Positions 7,657 through 18,000 of a DNA stretch of 64,000 bases are shown one piece after another (within the stretch, counting starts at the first letter, position 1; each line of letters begins with the position of its first letter). The translations under genes and the position numbers were made by a program. The notes under the pieces were generated by a model. The model did not search any database, was not told where the DNA came from, and saw only the letters and a list, made by a program, of their open reading frames with translations. The DNA is from Clostridiales bacterium 1_7_47FAA (GTDB lineage: Bacteria > Bacillota > Clostridia > Lachnospirales > Lachnospiraceae), in contig DS990260.1 in assembly GCA_000155435.1 (NCBI GenBank), positions 1,917,831 to 1,981,830 on the forward strand, in the 5' to 3' direction.

Positions 7657-8823
7657 ATGAAACGTTCCATTTCCATACTTTTAACTGCATTCCTGGGCGC
7701 TTCCCTGATGCTTGGCGGATGCGGCGGATCCGGACAGGGTTCCGCTGCCAAGGACACTGCCGCCAGCGCCACACAGGCAGAAACCCCTGCCCCTGATTCC
7801 CAGGAGACCGGCAGCAGCGGGTCAGAGGATACCGGGTCCTCTGAGGAAAGCGGGTCCAACAGTCCGGCCGGGTCTGCCAAGGAGCTTACCGCGGACGGAT
7901 CCGGGGATGAGCCGAAACTGACCTGCCAGGCCGGAATCCGCGTGGGTTCCCTAAAAGGCCCCACCTCCATGGGCCTGGTATCCCTGATGGACAAGGCCGC
8001 CAAGGGTGAAACCTCCAATGTATATGAATTTACCATGACCGGCAAGGCGGACGAGCTGGTAGGCAAGATTGCCAATGGTGACCTGGACATCGCCCTGGTG
8101 CCGGCCAACGTGGCCAGCGTCCTCTACGCCAAGACCCAGGGAAATGTAACGGTCCTGGACATCAACACCCTGGGCGTCCTGTATGTGGTTGCATCAGATG
8201 ATTCCATCACATCCATGGCAGACCTTAAGGGACGGACCATTTACATGACCGGCAAGGGCACCACGCCGGAATATGTGATGAATTACCTCTTAAAGGAAAA
8301 TGGCCTCGGTTCCGGCGATGTGGACCTCCAGTTTAAGTCTGAAGCCACCGAGGTTGCCTCTATCTTAAAGCAGGATTCCAGCGCCATCGGAGTGCTTCCC
8401 CAGCCCTTTGCCACAGCCGCCTGCATCCAGAATGAGGATCTGAAAACCGTTCTGGACCTGACGGAACAGTGGGACATGCTGAACAAGGACAGCGGCAGCA
8501 TGCTGGTAACAGGCGTCACCCTGGTGCGCAGCGACTTCCTCCGGGAGAACCGTTCGCCCATTGAGGATTTCCTGAAAGACCATGCGGAATCCGCCCTGTT
8601 TACTTCCGGACATCCGGAGGAAGCAGCAGCCCTTATCGCTGCCCAGGGCATTGTGGAGAAAGCCCCCATCGCCCAGAAGGCCCTTCCCTACTGCAACATC
8701 GTATGCATTACAGGACAGGAGATGAAGGATGCATTAAGCGGATACCTCTCCATCCTCATGGAACAGGATGCCAAATCCATCGGCGGCCAGATGCCTGGGG
8801 ATGACTTTTATTACATGCCTTAG
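7657..8823 (+). CDS. ABC transporter substrate-binding lipoprotein (SsuA/TauA/NMT1-like)
   Basis: A 388-residue secreted lipoprotein. Residues 1-22 form a signal peptide ending in the lipobox LGGC, followed by an Ala/Ser/Glu-rich linker to about residue 85 and then a periplasmic-binding-protein type II domain (GIRVGSLKGPTSMG, then DIALVPANVA). The family delivers sulfonates, nitrate, thiamine precursors or similar small molecules to an ABC importer. The permease and ATPase genes follow directly. The substrate cannot be named from sequence. The start is supported by GAGAGGAGAG upstream. Confidence 0.85.
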   Translation: MKRSISILLTAFLGASLMLGGCGGSGQGSAAKDTAASATQAETPAPDSQETGSSGSEDTGSSEESGSNSPAGSAKELTADGSGDEPKLTCQAGIRVGSLKGPTSMGLVSLMDKAAKGETSNVYEFTMTGKADELVGKIANGDLDIALVPANVASVLYAKTQGNVTVLDINTLGVLYVVASDDSITSMADLKGRTIYMTGKGTTPEYVMNYLLKENGLGSGDVDLQFKSEATEVASILKQDSSAIGVLPQPFATAACIQNEDLKTVLDLTEQWDMLNKDSGSMLVTGVTLVRSDFLRENRSPIEDFLKDHAESALFTSGHPEEAAALIAAQGIVEKAPIAQKALPYCNIVCITGQEMKDALSGYLSILMEQDAKSIGGQMPGDDFYYMP

Positions 8824-8880
8824 GGGTGCGGACACCTCCACGGGCGGATACCATATGACTGGTTGGCGGAGACATTTTTC

Positions 8881-9618
8881 ATGAATCAAAACACCCGTAT
8901 ACGGAAATATTTCATCTGGCTGTTCTGGATTGCAGTGTGGCAGGCAGCCAATATGCTGATACACAACAATATCATATTCGTGGGGCCTGTGGATATGGTA
9001 AAGGCCCTCCTGGAGCTTGTCCGCGACAGTTCCTTCTGGGCCTCTGTCTTCAACTCCTTTGCCAAGATAAGCATCGGATTCCTGGGGGCCTTCATCCTCA
9101 GTATCCTGTTAGGCTGCCTGGCCTATGCGGTTCCTCTGGTAAAGGATCTGCTGGAGCCAATGATGATGCTGATCAAATCAGTGCCCGTGGCTTCCTTTGT
9201 CATACTCGCCCTTATCTGGATCGGTTCCCATAACCTGGCTGTATTTACCTCCTTTCTGGTTGTGGTCCCCATGATATACGTAAGTACCCTGTCCGGCCTT
9301 GAGCACACGGACAGGAAGCTTCTGGAGATGGCCATGGTATTCCGGATGCCCCTGTTGAAGCAGGTACGTTATATCTATATTCCCGCAGTGCTGCCCTACC
9401 TCATCAGCGGATGCCGGACCGCGTTGGGAATGAGCTGGAAATCCGGCGTGGCCGCCGAGGTAATCGGCATACCGGAAGGTTCCATCGGCGAACAGCTCTA
9501 CTATTCCAAACTTTATCTGGATACCGCCGGACTGTTTGCCTGGACCTTTGTCATCATCATCGCCAGTGCTGTTTTTGAACGCCTTTTCCTGTATCTTTTG
9601 GGTAAAGTAAAGCATTAG
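8881..9618 (+). CDS. ABC transporter permease (SsuC/TauC family)
   Basis: A 245-residue inner-membrane permease with about six hydrophobic segments. The coupling-loop motif lies near residues 140-180, where LLEMAMVFRMP is followed by IYIPAVLPYLISG. This is the usual EAA-type interaction site for the ATPase. The ATG at 8881 has GGCGGAG nine bases upstream and is preferred to an upstream TTG. It forms the importer together with the lipoprotein before it and the ATPase after it. Confidence 0.87.
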   Translation: MNQNTRIRKYFIWLFWIAVWQAANMLIHNNIIFVGPVDMVKALLELVRDSSFWASVFNSFAKISIGFLGAFILSILLGCLAYAVPLVKDLLEPMMMLIKSVPVASFVILALIWIGSHNLAVFTSFLVVVPMIYVSTLSGLEHTDRKLLEMAMVFRMPLLKQVRYIYIPAVLPYLISGCRTALGMSWKSGVAAEVIGIPEGSIGEQLYYSKLYLDTAGLFAWTFVIIIASAVFERLFLYLLGKVKH

Positions 9619-9650
9619 ATGCATTTAGAAAGTTAGGAGCCACAGAGAGA

Positions 9651-10283
9651 ATGATTGAACTGAAGCATATTTCAAAATCATATAACGGCATGCCCGTCCT
9701 TCAGAATATCAGCATGACCTTCCGGGATAACGGCTGTTACTGTCTTATGAGCCCTTCCGGGTCAGGCAAGACCACGCTGATGCGGATTCTCATGGGACTG
9801 GAGAAACCGGACACGGGTACCATAGGGATATCCGTGGCGGATGCCGGAAGGAACGTGGACACCGGGGACAGCCGGGACGTCAGCCATGGCCGGACCTCCC
9901 CCTCCATATCGGCCGTATTCCAGGAGGACAGGCTGTGCGAATCCTTTTCCCCTCTGGAGAATGTGACGATGTGCGCAGGACGCTCCATAAAGGCGTCCCG
10001 CGTCAGGTGGGAGATGGGAAAGTTATTGCCCGAGGAATGCCTGGACCGCCCCGTATCCACCTTAAGCGGCGGCATGAAAAGGCGGGTTGCGGTTTACAGG
10101 GCATTGCTCACCCCATCGGATATCCTTATCATGGACGAGCCTTTTACAGGGATGGACGAGGAACTGAAACACAGTGTCATTGCGTATATCCGTGAAAAAC
10201 GGGACGGACGGATCCTGATACTCTCCACCCACCAGGAGGAGGATGTGAAGCTGATTGGCGGCGAACTGGTGCGGCTTGCCTAA
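9651..10283 (+). CDS. ABC transporter ATP-binding protein (SsuB/TauB-like)
   Basis: A 210-residue cytoplasmic ATPase. The Walker A motif is SPSGSGKTT (about 36-44), the signature is LSGGM (near 140), Walker B is ILIMDEP (near 160), and the switch His is in STHQEED. It is shorter than the usual 240-260 residues, mostly at the C-terminus. It energises the permease encoded just upstream. TTAGGAG lies 11 bases before the start. Confidence 0.88.
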   Translation: MIELKHISKSYNGMPVLQNISMTFRDNGCYCLMSPSGSGKTTLMRILMGLEKPDTGTIGISVADAGRNVDTGDSRDVSHGRTSPSISAVFQEDRLCESFSPLENVTMCAGRSIKASRVRWEMGKLLPEECLDRPVSTLSGGMKRRVAVYRALLTPSDILIMDEPFTGMDEELKHSVIAYIREKRDGRILILSTHQEEDVKLIGGELVRLA

Positions 10284-10326
10284 ACGGATGTCCTCCCCAT
10301 GTATAATTGGATACCCTATATATAAA

Positions 10327-10368
10327 CGGATGCTGCCTGCCGGGCAATCCCCAGGCAGGCAGCATCCG
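10327..10368. terminator. Bidirectional hairpin between convergent genes
   Basis: A perfect 15-bp stem (CGGATGCTGCCTGCC paired with its inverse) encloses a 12-base loop. It sits between the ABC operon and the convergent isomerase-like gene. There is no strong T-run on either side, so termination is likely but not certain. Confidence 0.6.
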
Positions 10369-10384
10369 CAAACCATCCAATCAT

Positions 10385-11476
10385 CTATATATCCATTTTC
10401 ATATCATTTCCCGGATAGACCATGCATAACTCCGCTCCATCCTCAACATCCACCTTGTAATTTTGTACCGATGCTGCAATTGCGAAGCTGTCTCCCTGTC
10501 TGAGGGCCATCCTGCATCCGTCCGCTTCCATGACGCACGCCCCGCGTGTCACGAGGCCAATGGTAAATCGGCCGTGATGGCTGATGACGGAGTCCTTCAT
10601 CACTTCTATCTTCCCCACATAAAAACAGGGCGTGAATGTTTCATTTATCAGAAGCAGTTCTTTATATTCCGGGCTGTCTTTGAGCACAACCGGGCTGACC
10701 TTACATTTCCTGACTATATCCTCTTTTGAATATTCATTGTAGTCAAAGATATCCAGACAGAAGTCAATATCCCTTCCCATGAACCGTCCTTCCTCGGGAA
10801 CGATGATGCCTTCGCGTTCAAATTCACACCGGACCACCAGGTCGGAGGGTTCCATGATTTCCAGCAGCGTAATCCCCTCTCCGATGGCATGGGGCATTCC
10901 TCCCGGGATATACCATACCTCCCCGGGCTTTACCGGTATCTTCTCAAAACACGCCTCCATCCGTTCCTTATCCTGGGACTCTATGATATCCTTCCATTCT
11001 TTCCTGGAAGGGGAGTGCTGGAACCCCAGATAGATATACGGTTCGATATCCTCGCGCACCCTCAGGATATAGTAGCATTCCAACTTGCCATACCGCTTCC
11101 CCATGACGGACCTGGCAAAGCCCGACGTGGGGTGGGCCTGTATGTGAAGCCGCATGGAGGAATCTAGGATTTTATAGAGGAAACTCAGCTGCCAGCTTCC
11201 ATCTTTGCGCATGCAGTCCCCCAGATAGTATTCCTTTTCCCCATCTACCATATCCCTCAGGTACCGTTTCCCTTCATCCGTATCAACCTGAATCAGTCCT
11301 TCATGCTCAATTACATCCATGCCCGGATTCACAGCTTCAACCATGGACCCCAGCCACTCCTCAGGCCTGTCGTTATCAACACATACCGGTTCCCCGTGAA
11401 GCCGGTCAATCCCAGCCCCGCCTAAATAATTTCTTCTTACACGGTTCCTCGGAAGTTTAATCAATGCTTTTTTCAT
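10385..11476 (-). CDS. Mannose-6-phosphate isomerase class I-like protein
   Basis: A 363-residue cupin-fold sugar-phosphate isomerase family protein. HIQAHP (about 110-115), KLECYYIL (about 130-137) and the PGGMPHAIGEGITLLEI stretch (about 190-206) correspond to the zinc-site segments of ManA. The catalytic KPE is KLE here. The ATG at 11476 is preceded by AAAGGAG. It is 40 bp downstream of a permease gene and probably co-transcribed, suggesting that the pair imports and processes a sugar or sugar acid. Whether it uses mannose-6-phosphate itself is uncertain. Confidence 0.75.
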   Translation of the reverse strand: MKKALIKLPRNRVRRNYLGGAGIDRLHGEPVCVDNDRPEEWLGSMVEAVNPGMDVIEHEGLIQVDTDEGKRYLRDMVDGEKEYYLGDCMRKDGSWQLSFLYKILDSSMRLHIQAHPTSGFARSVMGKRYGKLECYYILRVREDIEPYIYLGFQHSPSRKEWKDIIESQDKERMEACFEKIPVKPGEVWYIPGGMPHAIGEGITLLEIMEPSDLVVRCEFEREGIIVPEEGRFMGRDIDFCLDIFDYNEYSKEDIVRKCKVSPVVLKDSPEYKELLLINETFTPCFYVGKIEVMKDSVISHHGRFTIGLVTRGACVMEADGCRMALRQGDSFAIAASVQNYKVDVEDGAELCMVYPGNDMKMDI

Positions 11477-11516
11477 CTTTAACAGTTCTCCTTTCACAAA
11501 ACAGACGTCATTCCAG

Positions 11517-12860
11517 TCACATCAGCCCGCCATACATCACATACACGGCGGCGCAGCAGATGATTCCCACAATCCAGCCCGCAGGTATGGACATTTTCAT
11601 ATAATCCTTTGCCGAAACCTTGGTATATCCGAATCCCCACGCAACCCATGACTGAGTAATATCCAGATGCTGGGGCGCAATGGTGGTGATGGCGAACAGC
11701 GGATACAGGAATGCCACCGGCGCGCCTGGAAGTATGGCTATGACGACCGCCAGGATTGCCGTCCCGCATCCCACCAGGTTCATAGGGCCGCGGAAAAAGC
11801 CCAGCGGGGTAAGGACTGCAAACGCGATACACAGGGTAATGGCTGTCCTTGGAATGAACCCGCCCAGTATGGAGGTAAAGTAAGGGGCCGCAAATGCTGC
11901 CGCATTATTAAACATCGCAAGGGTGAGCAGGAAGCCTACCATGGGCGCCACATCAATGGCCCCTTCGGTAAACAGCTTAGCCAGGATCTGACATACGCCC
12001 CCATACGAACCTTTCAGTTTTCCCGTTGTCAGTAATGCGTAGACGCCTGAAAGGCAGAATCCCAGGATAATCGGTACCTTAAACAGAACCACGCCGAGAA
12101 CAGGAAGTATGACCGATATCCATGATATGACCGGGGCATCCTCCCTCACGGATGCAGACGATACGGCCCAGCCATGGGATCCCCCTTTGCTCATGGACAG
12201 GTTGGCAACAATCAATACCACCACAAGCGCAACTATCATGCACAGCATCCCAATCCGGAAATAATCATTGTATGTATAGCTTTCGGCAGCTGGTTCGAAG
12301 CCCGCGTATATGGTCTGGAACTGATTGAAATTAACCACATTGGCAAAAATCCCGGCCATGATGGAACCCATGAAGCTGAACAGCGCCACCGGTGAGGGAA
12401 CCCCCAAAGACAGCAGGATTGGCAGGACAATCACGGCGATGGAAATAACCGGACCGATCCCCGTCATTGACATGAAGATGATTGCAGTAACGATACAGAC
12501 AAGCGCCATGGTAATCCTCGGCTTATCACCGCCCAGCTCAACCACCTTCCGGATTAAGGTTGCAGCGATTCCGGTATCCACCAGTATCCTTCCAAAAAAC
12601 GCTCCGAAAAACACGTTGACCAGAATGGATTTGGCATATCCCGCCGGACCGTCTGCATAAACGTACGTAAGCACATCAATGAGGCTTTTCCCTTCCATCA
12701 CGGTCGTGGGATTCAGCAGGTTGCCAAGCAGGGATAACACCGTCCAGAAGGTTGCCATAAGCGCAAACCCCACCATCAGGTTAAGGCCCTTGACACAATA
12801 CCATATCATTCCCACAAAAGACAGAAACATAATAATTCCGATTATAACATCGATACCCAT
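11517..12860 (-). CDS. Ion-transporter superfamily permease (GntP/CitMHS-like)
   Basis: A 447-residue polytopic membrane protein with about 11-12 hydrophobic segments. Repeats such as MSMTGIGPVISIAVIVLPI and the loop NVVNFNQFQT near residue 175 suggest the ion-transporter superfamily of gluconate, citrate and related carriers. I do not recognise the substrate. It heads an operon with the isomerase-like gene. Its promoter has a palindromic LacI-type operator just downstream of the -10, so a sugar or sugar-acid substrate is plausible. GAGGGAG precedes the start. Confidence 0.65.
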   Translation of the reverse strand: MGIDVIIGIIMFLSFVGMIWYCVKGLNLMVGFALMATFWTVLSLLGNLLNPTTVMEGKSLIDVLTYVYADGPAGYAKSILVNVFFGAFFGRILVDTGIAATLIRKVVELGGDKPRITMALVCIVTAIIFMSMTGIGPVISIAVIVLPILLSLGVPSPVALFSFMGSIMAGIFANVVNFNQFQTIYAGFEPAAESYTYNDYFRIGMLCMIVALVVVLIVANLSMSKGGSHGWAVSSASVREDAPVISWISVILPVLGVVLFKVPIILGFCLSGVYALLTTGKLKGSYGGVCQILAKLFTEGAIDVAPMVGFLLTLAMFNNAAAFAAPYFTSILGGFIPRTAITLCIAFAVLTPLGFFRGPMNLVGCGTAILAVVIAILPGAPVAFLYPLFAITTIAPQHLDITQSWVAWGFGYTKVSAKDYMKMSIPAGWIVGIICCAAVYVMYGGLM

Positions 12861-12885
12861 ATTACTCCCTCACTTTTTAGTTTTT

Positions 12886-12897
12886 GCAATCGATTGC
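12886..12897. promoter_or_regulatory. LacI-family type operator
   Basis: GCAATCGATTGC is a perfect 12-bp palindrome with the central CG typical of LacI/PurR-family sites. It lies about 8-19 bases after the predicted transcription start of the permease gene. A related half, GGCAATCGATGTAAT, occurs at 13035-13049. It also differs from a catabolite-responsive element at only one base, so CcpA is an alternative. Confidence 0.6.
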
Positions 12898-12911
12898 TAA
12901 TTGATGCAATC

Positions 12912-12940
12912 ATAATATCATATATTTCTCTGTTTTACAA
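12912..12940 (-). promoter_or_regulatory. Promoter of the permease/isomerase operon
   Basis: On the minus strand TTGTAA (12940-12935) and TATTAT (12917-12912) are 17 bp apart in an AT-rich region. The expected start is near 12905, directly before the LacI-type palindrome. Confidence 0.7.
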
Positions 12941-13133
12941 GCTGTTTTTTATGTATTTTAACTATTATTTTAAGTGTTTTTTTACTGTTAGTTCCTAATT
13001 TTTACATATTTTATAATTTAGGATTCAATTTCTTGGCAATCGATGTAATAATTGTTTCATAATAAGGGGGACCCATCCGGTAATGCAGCAATCCCCGGCC
13101 TTCCCCAGTCCAACAATAATCATGATAGGTAAT

Positions 13134-13171
13134 AAAAAAGCCTCCTGCAATCAGATAAAATCACAGAAGAC
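13134..13171 (-). terminator. Terminator of the Hsp70/TPR operon
   Basis: On the minus strand GTCTTCTG pairs with CAGGAGGC (two G-U pairs) and is followed by six T residues. It lies about 170 bp downstream of the Hsp70 stop codon. Confidence 0.7.
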
Positions 13172-13209
13172 TTTTGTATCCTTAAATGCACAAAACGCAA
13201 CAAATTAGT

Positions 13210-13289
13210 ACGAATTACTATGAATTACCATAAATCATCATGAATCACCGTATATCGCCATGAATTATCATGATTTCCAATGAATCCAT
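13210..13289. repeat. Eight degenerate 10-bp direct repeats
   Basis: The stretch breaks into eight successive 10-mers related to ATGAATTACC (for example ATGAATTACC, ATAAATCATC, ATGAATCACC, ATGAATTATC). The period equals about one helical turn. It is non-coding and lies between the Hsp70 stop codon and the operon terminator. Confidence 0.7.
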
Positions 13290-13339
13290 GGACCAAACTG
13301 CCCTCCGGGCCATAGATTCCATTCCTTTTCCGCATCCGC

Positions 13340-15016
13340 TCACCCATCCAGGCACGCCTTCAGCCTGTCCCCGGCCTCCCGTATGCGCTCCCCGTCCCGG
13401 CTGTCCAGTGCTGCTTCAAATGCCTGCATCAAGCTTTCAATCCGGCTCCTCCGTTCCCCCGTGCTCTTCTCATAGCACTGCTCCCCTAATAAAAGCAGGA
13501 GCCGGTTTTCTTCCTGGTCCCTGGGAGGAATCTTCAGATAGGAAAGTGCCTCCATCCTGGCCTTGATTTCCTCGTCCGTCATGGTGTTATGCCTGCCCTT
13601 GATGATCTGTTTCTTCACCTTCCCGGTGGAAACCACCTTCACCTCCACCTCCAGGATGGAATTGATGTCATAGGTATAGGTCACGTCCACTGCCTCTGCC
13701 CCCGCCGTGTTCTTCGGCACCTGGATATCCAGGCTTCCCAGCAGCAGGTTGTTGGCGGTGAGGCGGCTCTCCCCCTGGTACACTTCAATGCGTATCCTGT
13801 CCTGGTTATTGCGGATTGTGTAAAAACGTTCCGTGCGGCTGGCAGGGATGACCGTATTGCGCTCAATGATCGGACAGAAATGCCCGGCCTCATAGACGCC
13901 TTCCCGGCGTTCCCGCGCCACCTCGGTTCCCAGGGTAAACGCGCATACGTCGGTCAGGATCATTTCCCTGACTTCCCTGTTCCTGCTTTTCATGGCTCCC
14001 TGGATGGCGGCCCCCAATGCCACGGCCTCATCCGGGTGCACGGACACATCCGGGAACTTATGGAACAGCTTCACCACGAAATCCTTAACCACCGGCATGC
14101 GCGTGGCTCCGCCCACCAGCACGACCTGGTCAATGTCCTGCAGCTTCAGATGCGCATCCGCGATGCTCTTCTGGATGGGCCTGCGTATGCGCTCCAGAAG
14201 CGGCTGGCAGAGCTTCCCATATTCCGTAAGATTCATGGACAGTTCCTTTTCCTCCCCCTTTATCCTGCAGCGCATCTTTACAGTTTCTTCCAGGCTGAAC
14301 CGTTTCTTGGAGTTCTCCGCCGCCTCATGGACAGCCGCCCGCTCCTTCCATTCCAGCCCATCCTCCTTAAGCCCGTTCCTTTCATAAAACTCCTGTTCCA
14401 ATATCCTGGTAAAATCCTCGCCCCCAAGATAGTTGTCCCCGGCCACGGCCCGTACCTCAAGGATTGGGCCGCTAAGTTCCAGGATGGACACGTCAAAGGT
14501 GCCGCCGCCCAGGTCAAAGACCAGGAATCTTGTATTCTCTGTTTTATCATACAGGCCGTATGTGATGGCGGCGGCCGTTGGTTCGCTGATAATCCGCTCC
14601 ACCTTAAGCCCTGCCAGTTCCCCGGCCAGTTTCGTGGCCCTTCTGCGCTTGTCGTCAAAATACGCGGGCACGCTTATGACCGCCTCCTGGACCTGTTCGC
14701 CCAAAAAGCTTTCCGCATCCTCCTTCAGGGAACGCAGGACCATGGCGGACAGGTCTTCCGGCCGGAACTTGTGCCCGCCCAGGTCATATTGGCGTTCGCT
14801 TCCCATGAAACGTTTGAATAATTCCGCTGTCCGCTCCGGATGAAGGAGGCCATATTCCCGGGCAGTCTCCCCTACCAGTATCTGCGCCTTCCCATCCACC
14901 GCCACCACGGACGGGGTCAGGTTCTTCCTCAGGCGGTTGGGGATGATGCACGCCCGGCCATCCACAAAGCAGGCGGCCAGGCTGTTGGTTGTCCCCAGGT
15001 CTATTCCGATTATCAT
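13340..15016 (-). CDS. HscC-like Hsp70 chaperone
   Basis: A 558-residue Hsp70 family ATPase. The nucleotide-binding domain has GIDLGTTNS (3-11), [11 protein letters not shown] (about 165-175) and [10 protein letters not shown] (about 305-314). A substrate-binding beta domain and a short helical lid follow. The length matches HscC (about 556) rather than DnaK (about 610-640), and there is no acidic EEVD-like tail. It starts at an ATG whose bases overlap the stop of the upstream gene (ATGA), so it is coupled to the J-like/TPR protein. No grpE or canonical dnaJ is adjacent. This is therefore probably a specialised chaperone, not the housekeeping DnaK. Confidence 0.85.
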   Translation of the reverse strand: MIIGIDLGTTNSLAACFVDGRACIIPNRLRKNLTPSVVAVDGKAQILVGETAREYGLLHPERTAELFKRFMGSERQYDLGGHKFRPEDLSAMVLRSLKEDAESFLGEQVQEAVISVPAYFDDKRRRATKLAGELAGLKVERIISEPTAAAITYGLYDKTENTRFLVFDLGGGTFDVSILELSGPILEVRAVAGDNYLGGEDFTRILEQEFYERNGLKEDGLEWKERAAVHEAAENSKKRFSLEETVKMRCRIKGEEKELSMNLTEYGKLCQPLLERIRRPIQKSIADAHLKLQDIDQVVLVGGATRMPVVKDFVVKLFHKFPDVSVHPDEAVALGAAIQGAMKSRNREVREMILTDVCAFTLGTEVARERREGVYEAGHFCPIIERNTVIPASRTERFYTIRNNQDRIRIEVYQGESRLTANNLLLGSLDIQVPKNTAGAEAVDVTYTYDINSILEVEVKVVSTGKVKKQIIKGRHNTMTDEEIKARMEALSYLKIPPRDQEENRLLLLLGEQCYEKSTGERRSRIESLMQAFEAALDSRDGERIREAGDRLKACLDG

Positions 15017-18000
15017 TGTATGCACGTCTCCTTTTCCAGCATTTTAACAGCCATCCGGGCATCTTTATTGCATCCCAGCCAGATGACCTGGTCTGCCTGG
15101 GCAAATGCCATAAGCGCCTCCTCCTTCTTATGGTCCAGCATGAGCAGGAATCCCCTGGCTTCCAAAAGTTCCGTACACCCGTCCTCATCGCACCACCAGC
15201 ACATCCCCCGCTCCTCATCCATCAGCCGGAAATATTCCCGGGCCTCATCATGGCGTCCCGTGAAATAGGACCAGCAGAACAGATTATAAAGCACCTGCCT
15301 GGACTCCGTGGTCGGCCTGGTCAGCAGTTCCTCCATGGAGAGGCCCAGGTCGGAACACTCCGTATAGTCCGACTCCAGCCTGGCCCTGTATAAATCCCCG
15401 AATTTCCTGGCTTCCTTAAGGTCATTCCTCCAGTAATGGGTCCGTATGAGCATCTTGGTCAGGCTCCGGTAATAGCCGTATTTCTTCATCCGGCTGGCTA
15501 TGTCATAGGCTTTTGAGAGGTAATCCAGGGCCTTATCCAGATTGCCGAGATAATACCATGCCTCCCCCACGTTCTGGCACACTAAGGCCCGGCCTTCTTT
15601 GTCTCCTGCTTCATCCGCCAGCGCCTCCCGTGCAATGCCCTCTGCCTCACGGCATTTATCCCAGATTTCCCCGCCGGGGTTTTTCCGGAATTTCAGCCAG
15701 ATATTCAATACGGCCTCAATCCGTTTTCCTTCTTCCTCCCAATCATCACAGCACCTTTTATCCAGGTCCGTGCTTCCATATTGTTCCCTTATCCACCCAA
15801 GGGCCTTGTCGTGGCGCCCGGCCTCTGCCTCCAGGTCCATCAGGTTTTCCAGGCATTTTTCCCGGCCGTCCGCTGTCAGGTTCCTGTCCAGGGCTTTTGT
15901 AAAATATTCAATTCCCTGGTCAATCTGTTTCATTCTGAGAAAGCACTGGAATACCCGCTTAAAGCATTCCTCTTCATCCGCCCCGAACTGGTCGCTGGCT
16001 TCCAGGCTTTTCCCACAGCACGCAATGGCTTCCTCATATCTTCCCAGGACCCGGAGGATTTTTCCCTTTAAAAGCCACATGCCGCTGTCCCCGTCCATTT
16101 CAATGCCCTGTTCAATCTCCTTAAGGGCCTTGTCATATTCCTTCATGTGCAGGTAGATATCCGCACGCCGCCTGAAGTTTTCTGCCCCCGGGCCGAACTT
16201 TTCTTCCAGCAGGTTGGTGTAATACAGGGCTTTTTTCCCATATTCGTTCTGTAGTGTCCTGGTGTATTTCTGCTTGTAGAGCACGCTGAGCCTCCAATAG
16301 CAGTTGGAGGATTCCGGGTTCTTTTGAAGCGCCTTATCATAGTATCCGATGGCCTTGTCCCATTCCCTGAACCGCTCATGGCACCTGGCAATATAATAAT
16401 ACAGCCTCTCGTAATCCATCCCCTGCTTCTCACATTGCTTCAAATGCAGGTACGCCTGTTTTGGACGGTTCCCATATTCAATCCAGTATCTTCCCAGTGC
16501 GTATCTGGCTGACAGCGATTCCCGGAGCCTCAGCGAGATTTCCGCATACCTGCAGTCCAGCCCCAGCTTCTTATATTTGTTGAATTGGTTGCCGCTGTCA
16601 TTCAGGAATGCCCGCTTCAGGTAGGCATCTGCCAGTAATTCCCTGGATTCCTTATTCTGTTCCAGGTGGCGGATGACCGCCGCCGCATACCGGTCCGCCC
16701 GGCGCCAGTCCTCCGCGTCTTTTGCCAGCCTGTCCAGCACCCCGATCCGCTCCACCAGCAGCTCACTGCTGTTTACCCCGGCCTGTCCCGCGTCATCGAT
16801 GACCCTCAGGGCATTTTCATACTTTCCGTATGCCTTAAATACCCTTACTGCCCTTATGTATATCTCCGGGTGTCCGTCATATATCTCCCTGGCCCGCAGG
16901 AAAGCGTCCACCACCTCTTGGTCCTTGCCCAGCCTTTCGCATGCCTCCTGAAGATAAAAGATGGCCCAGTAGACCCCGTCATCCATCTGGAGGATTTCCC
17001 TGCACTGCTTTTCCATCTCCTGGTAATCCTGTCTGTCCCGCAGGACCATCACCTTGTACAGCCTGTAGTCCACGTTATCCGGTTCCAGCAGGACAGCCTG
17101 GCTGTGGGCAGCCAGCGCCCGGTCCGAAAAGCCTGCAGCCTGCTCCCGGTTCCCGCCTTCCCGCCTTATCTCCTGATGATAGAGGTCCCGCCATACGCGG
17201 CCTTCCACGTGGAAGCTTCTGGCCTGGCTGGCCTTCTGGTCGCCGGATTCCTGACTTCCAGACTTCTGATTACCGTTTTCCTGACCGACGTTTTCCTGAC
17301 CGACATTTTCCTGCTTAAGACGCTTGCGCCATAGCCCTATCTCCTCAAGCGCCTCCCCGCTCCTGCCGTCCAGCATGTTAAGCATCGCCATCTGCTCATG
17401 AAAATCCGGCGTGTCCGCGATATATTCTGGATGGGCCTCAAAGAACCGCCTTCCCTCACCACCCTGTTCCGAATAGACAAAGCAGCGGGCAAGAAGCAGG
17501 GCCTCCTCCTGATTAAGTCCTTCTGTCCTGGATGTGTAAAGGCGGATTATCTCCTGGTCCGCCTGTCCCAAAAGCCTGCGCGCCTCCTCGGTGCGTTCCA
17601 GCTTCCCGGCATTCCACACATGTTCCCTGGCCTTTTCCCAATTCCCATCCTCTGCGTCCAGCCTGGCCAGACCCATAAGGGCCTGGTAAGCCCCATCGGA
17701 CGTCCGCCTCTTCCCGCACAGATAGGCTGCATACAGTCCTCTGGCCTCTGTGCGGCAGCCGCAGCTTATAAGGATGGAAACCACTGGCATGTAAACCTGC
17801 TCATCCTCCCGGTTTTCCATGATCAGGGAACGGGCCATCCCGGCAGCCTCCTCCGTCTTCCCTGTCAGGGCCAGATATTCAGCCTGCTCCACACCATACC
17901 ATGGATGGTCTATGCCCAGCGACGCCAGATGCAGCAGCGCCCCGCCTCTTTCCTCCAGTTCCTCCGGGGCGCCTGTCTTCTCCTTGTTCCGCAATGTGAA

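Noticed and set aside
13210-13289. CRISPR array
   Set aside because: The units are only 10 bp and degenerate, with no spacers and no cas genes.
13589-14821. A 410-residue open frame antisense to the Hsp70 gene
   Set aside because: It is the mirror frame of a conserved Hsp70 sequence. Its His/Gln-rich composition is typical of such shadows.
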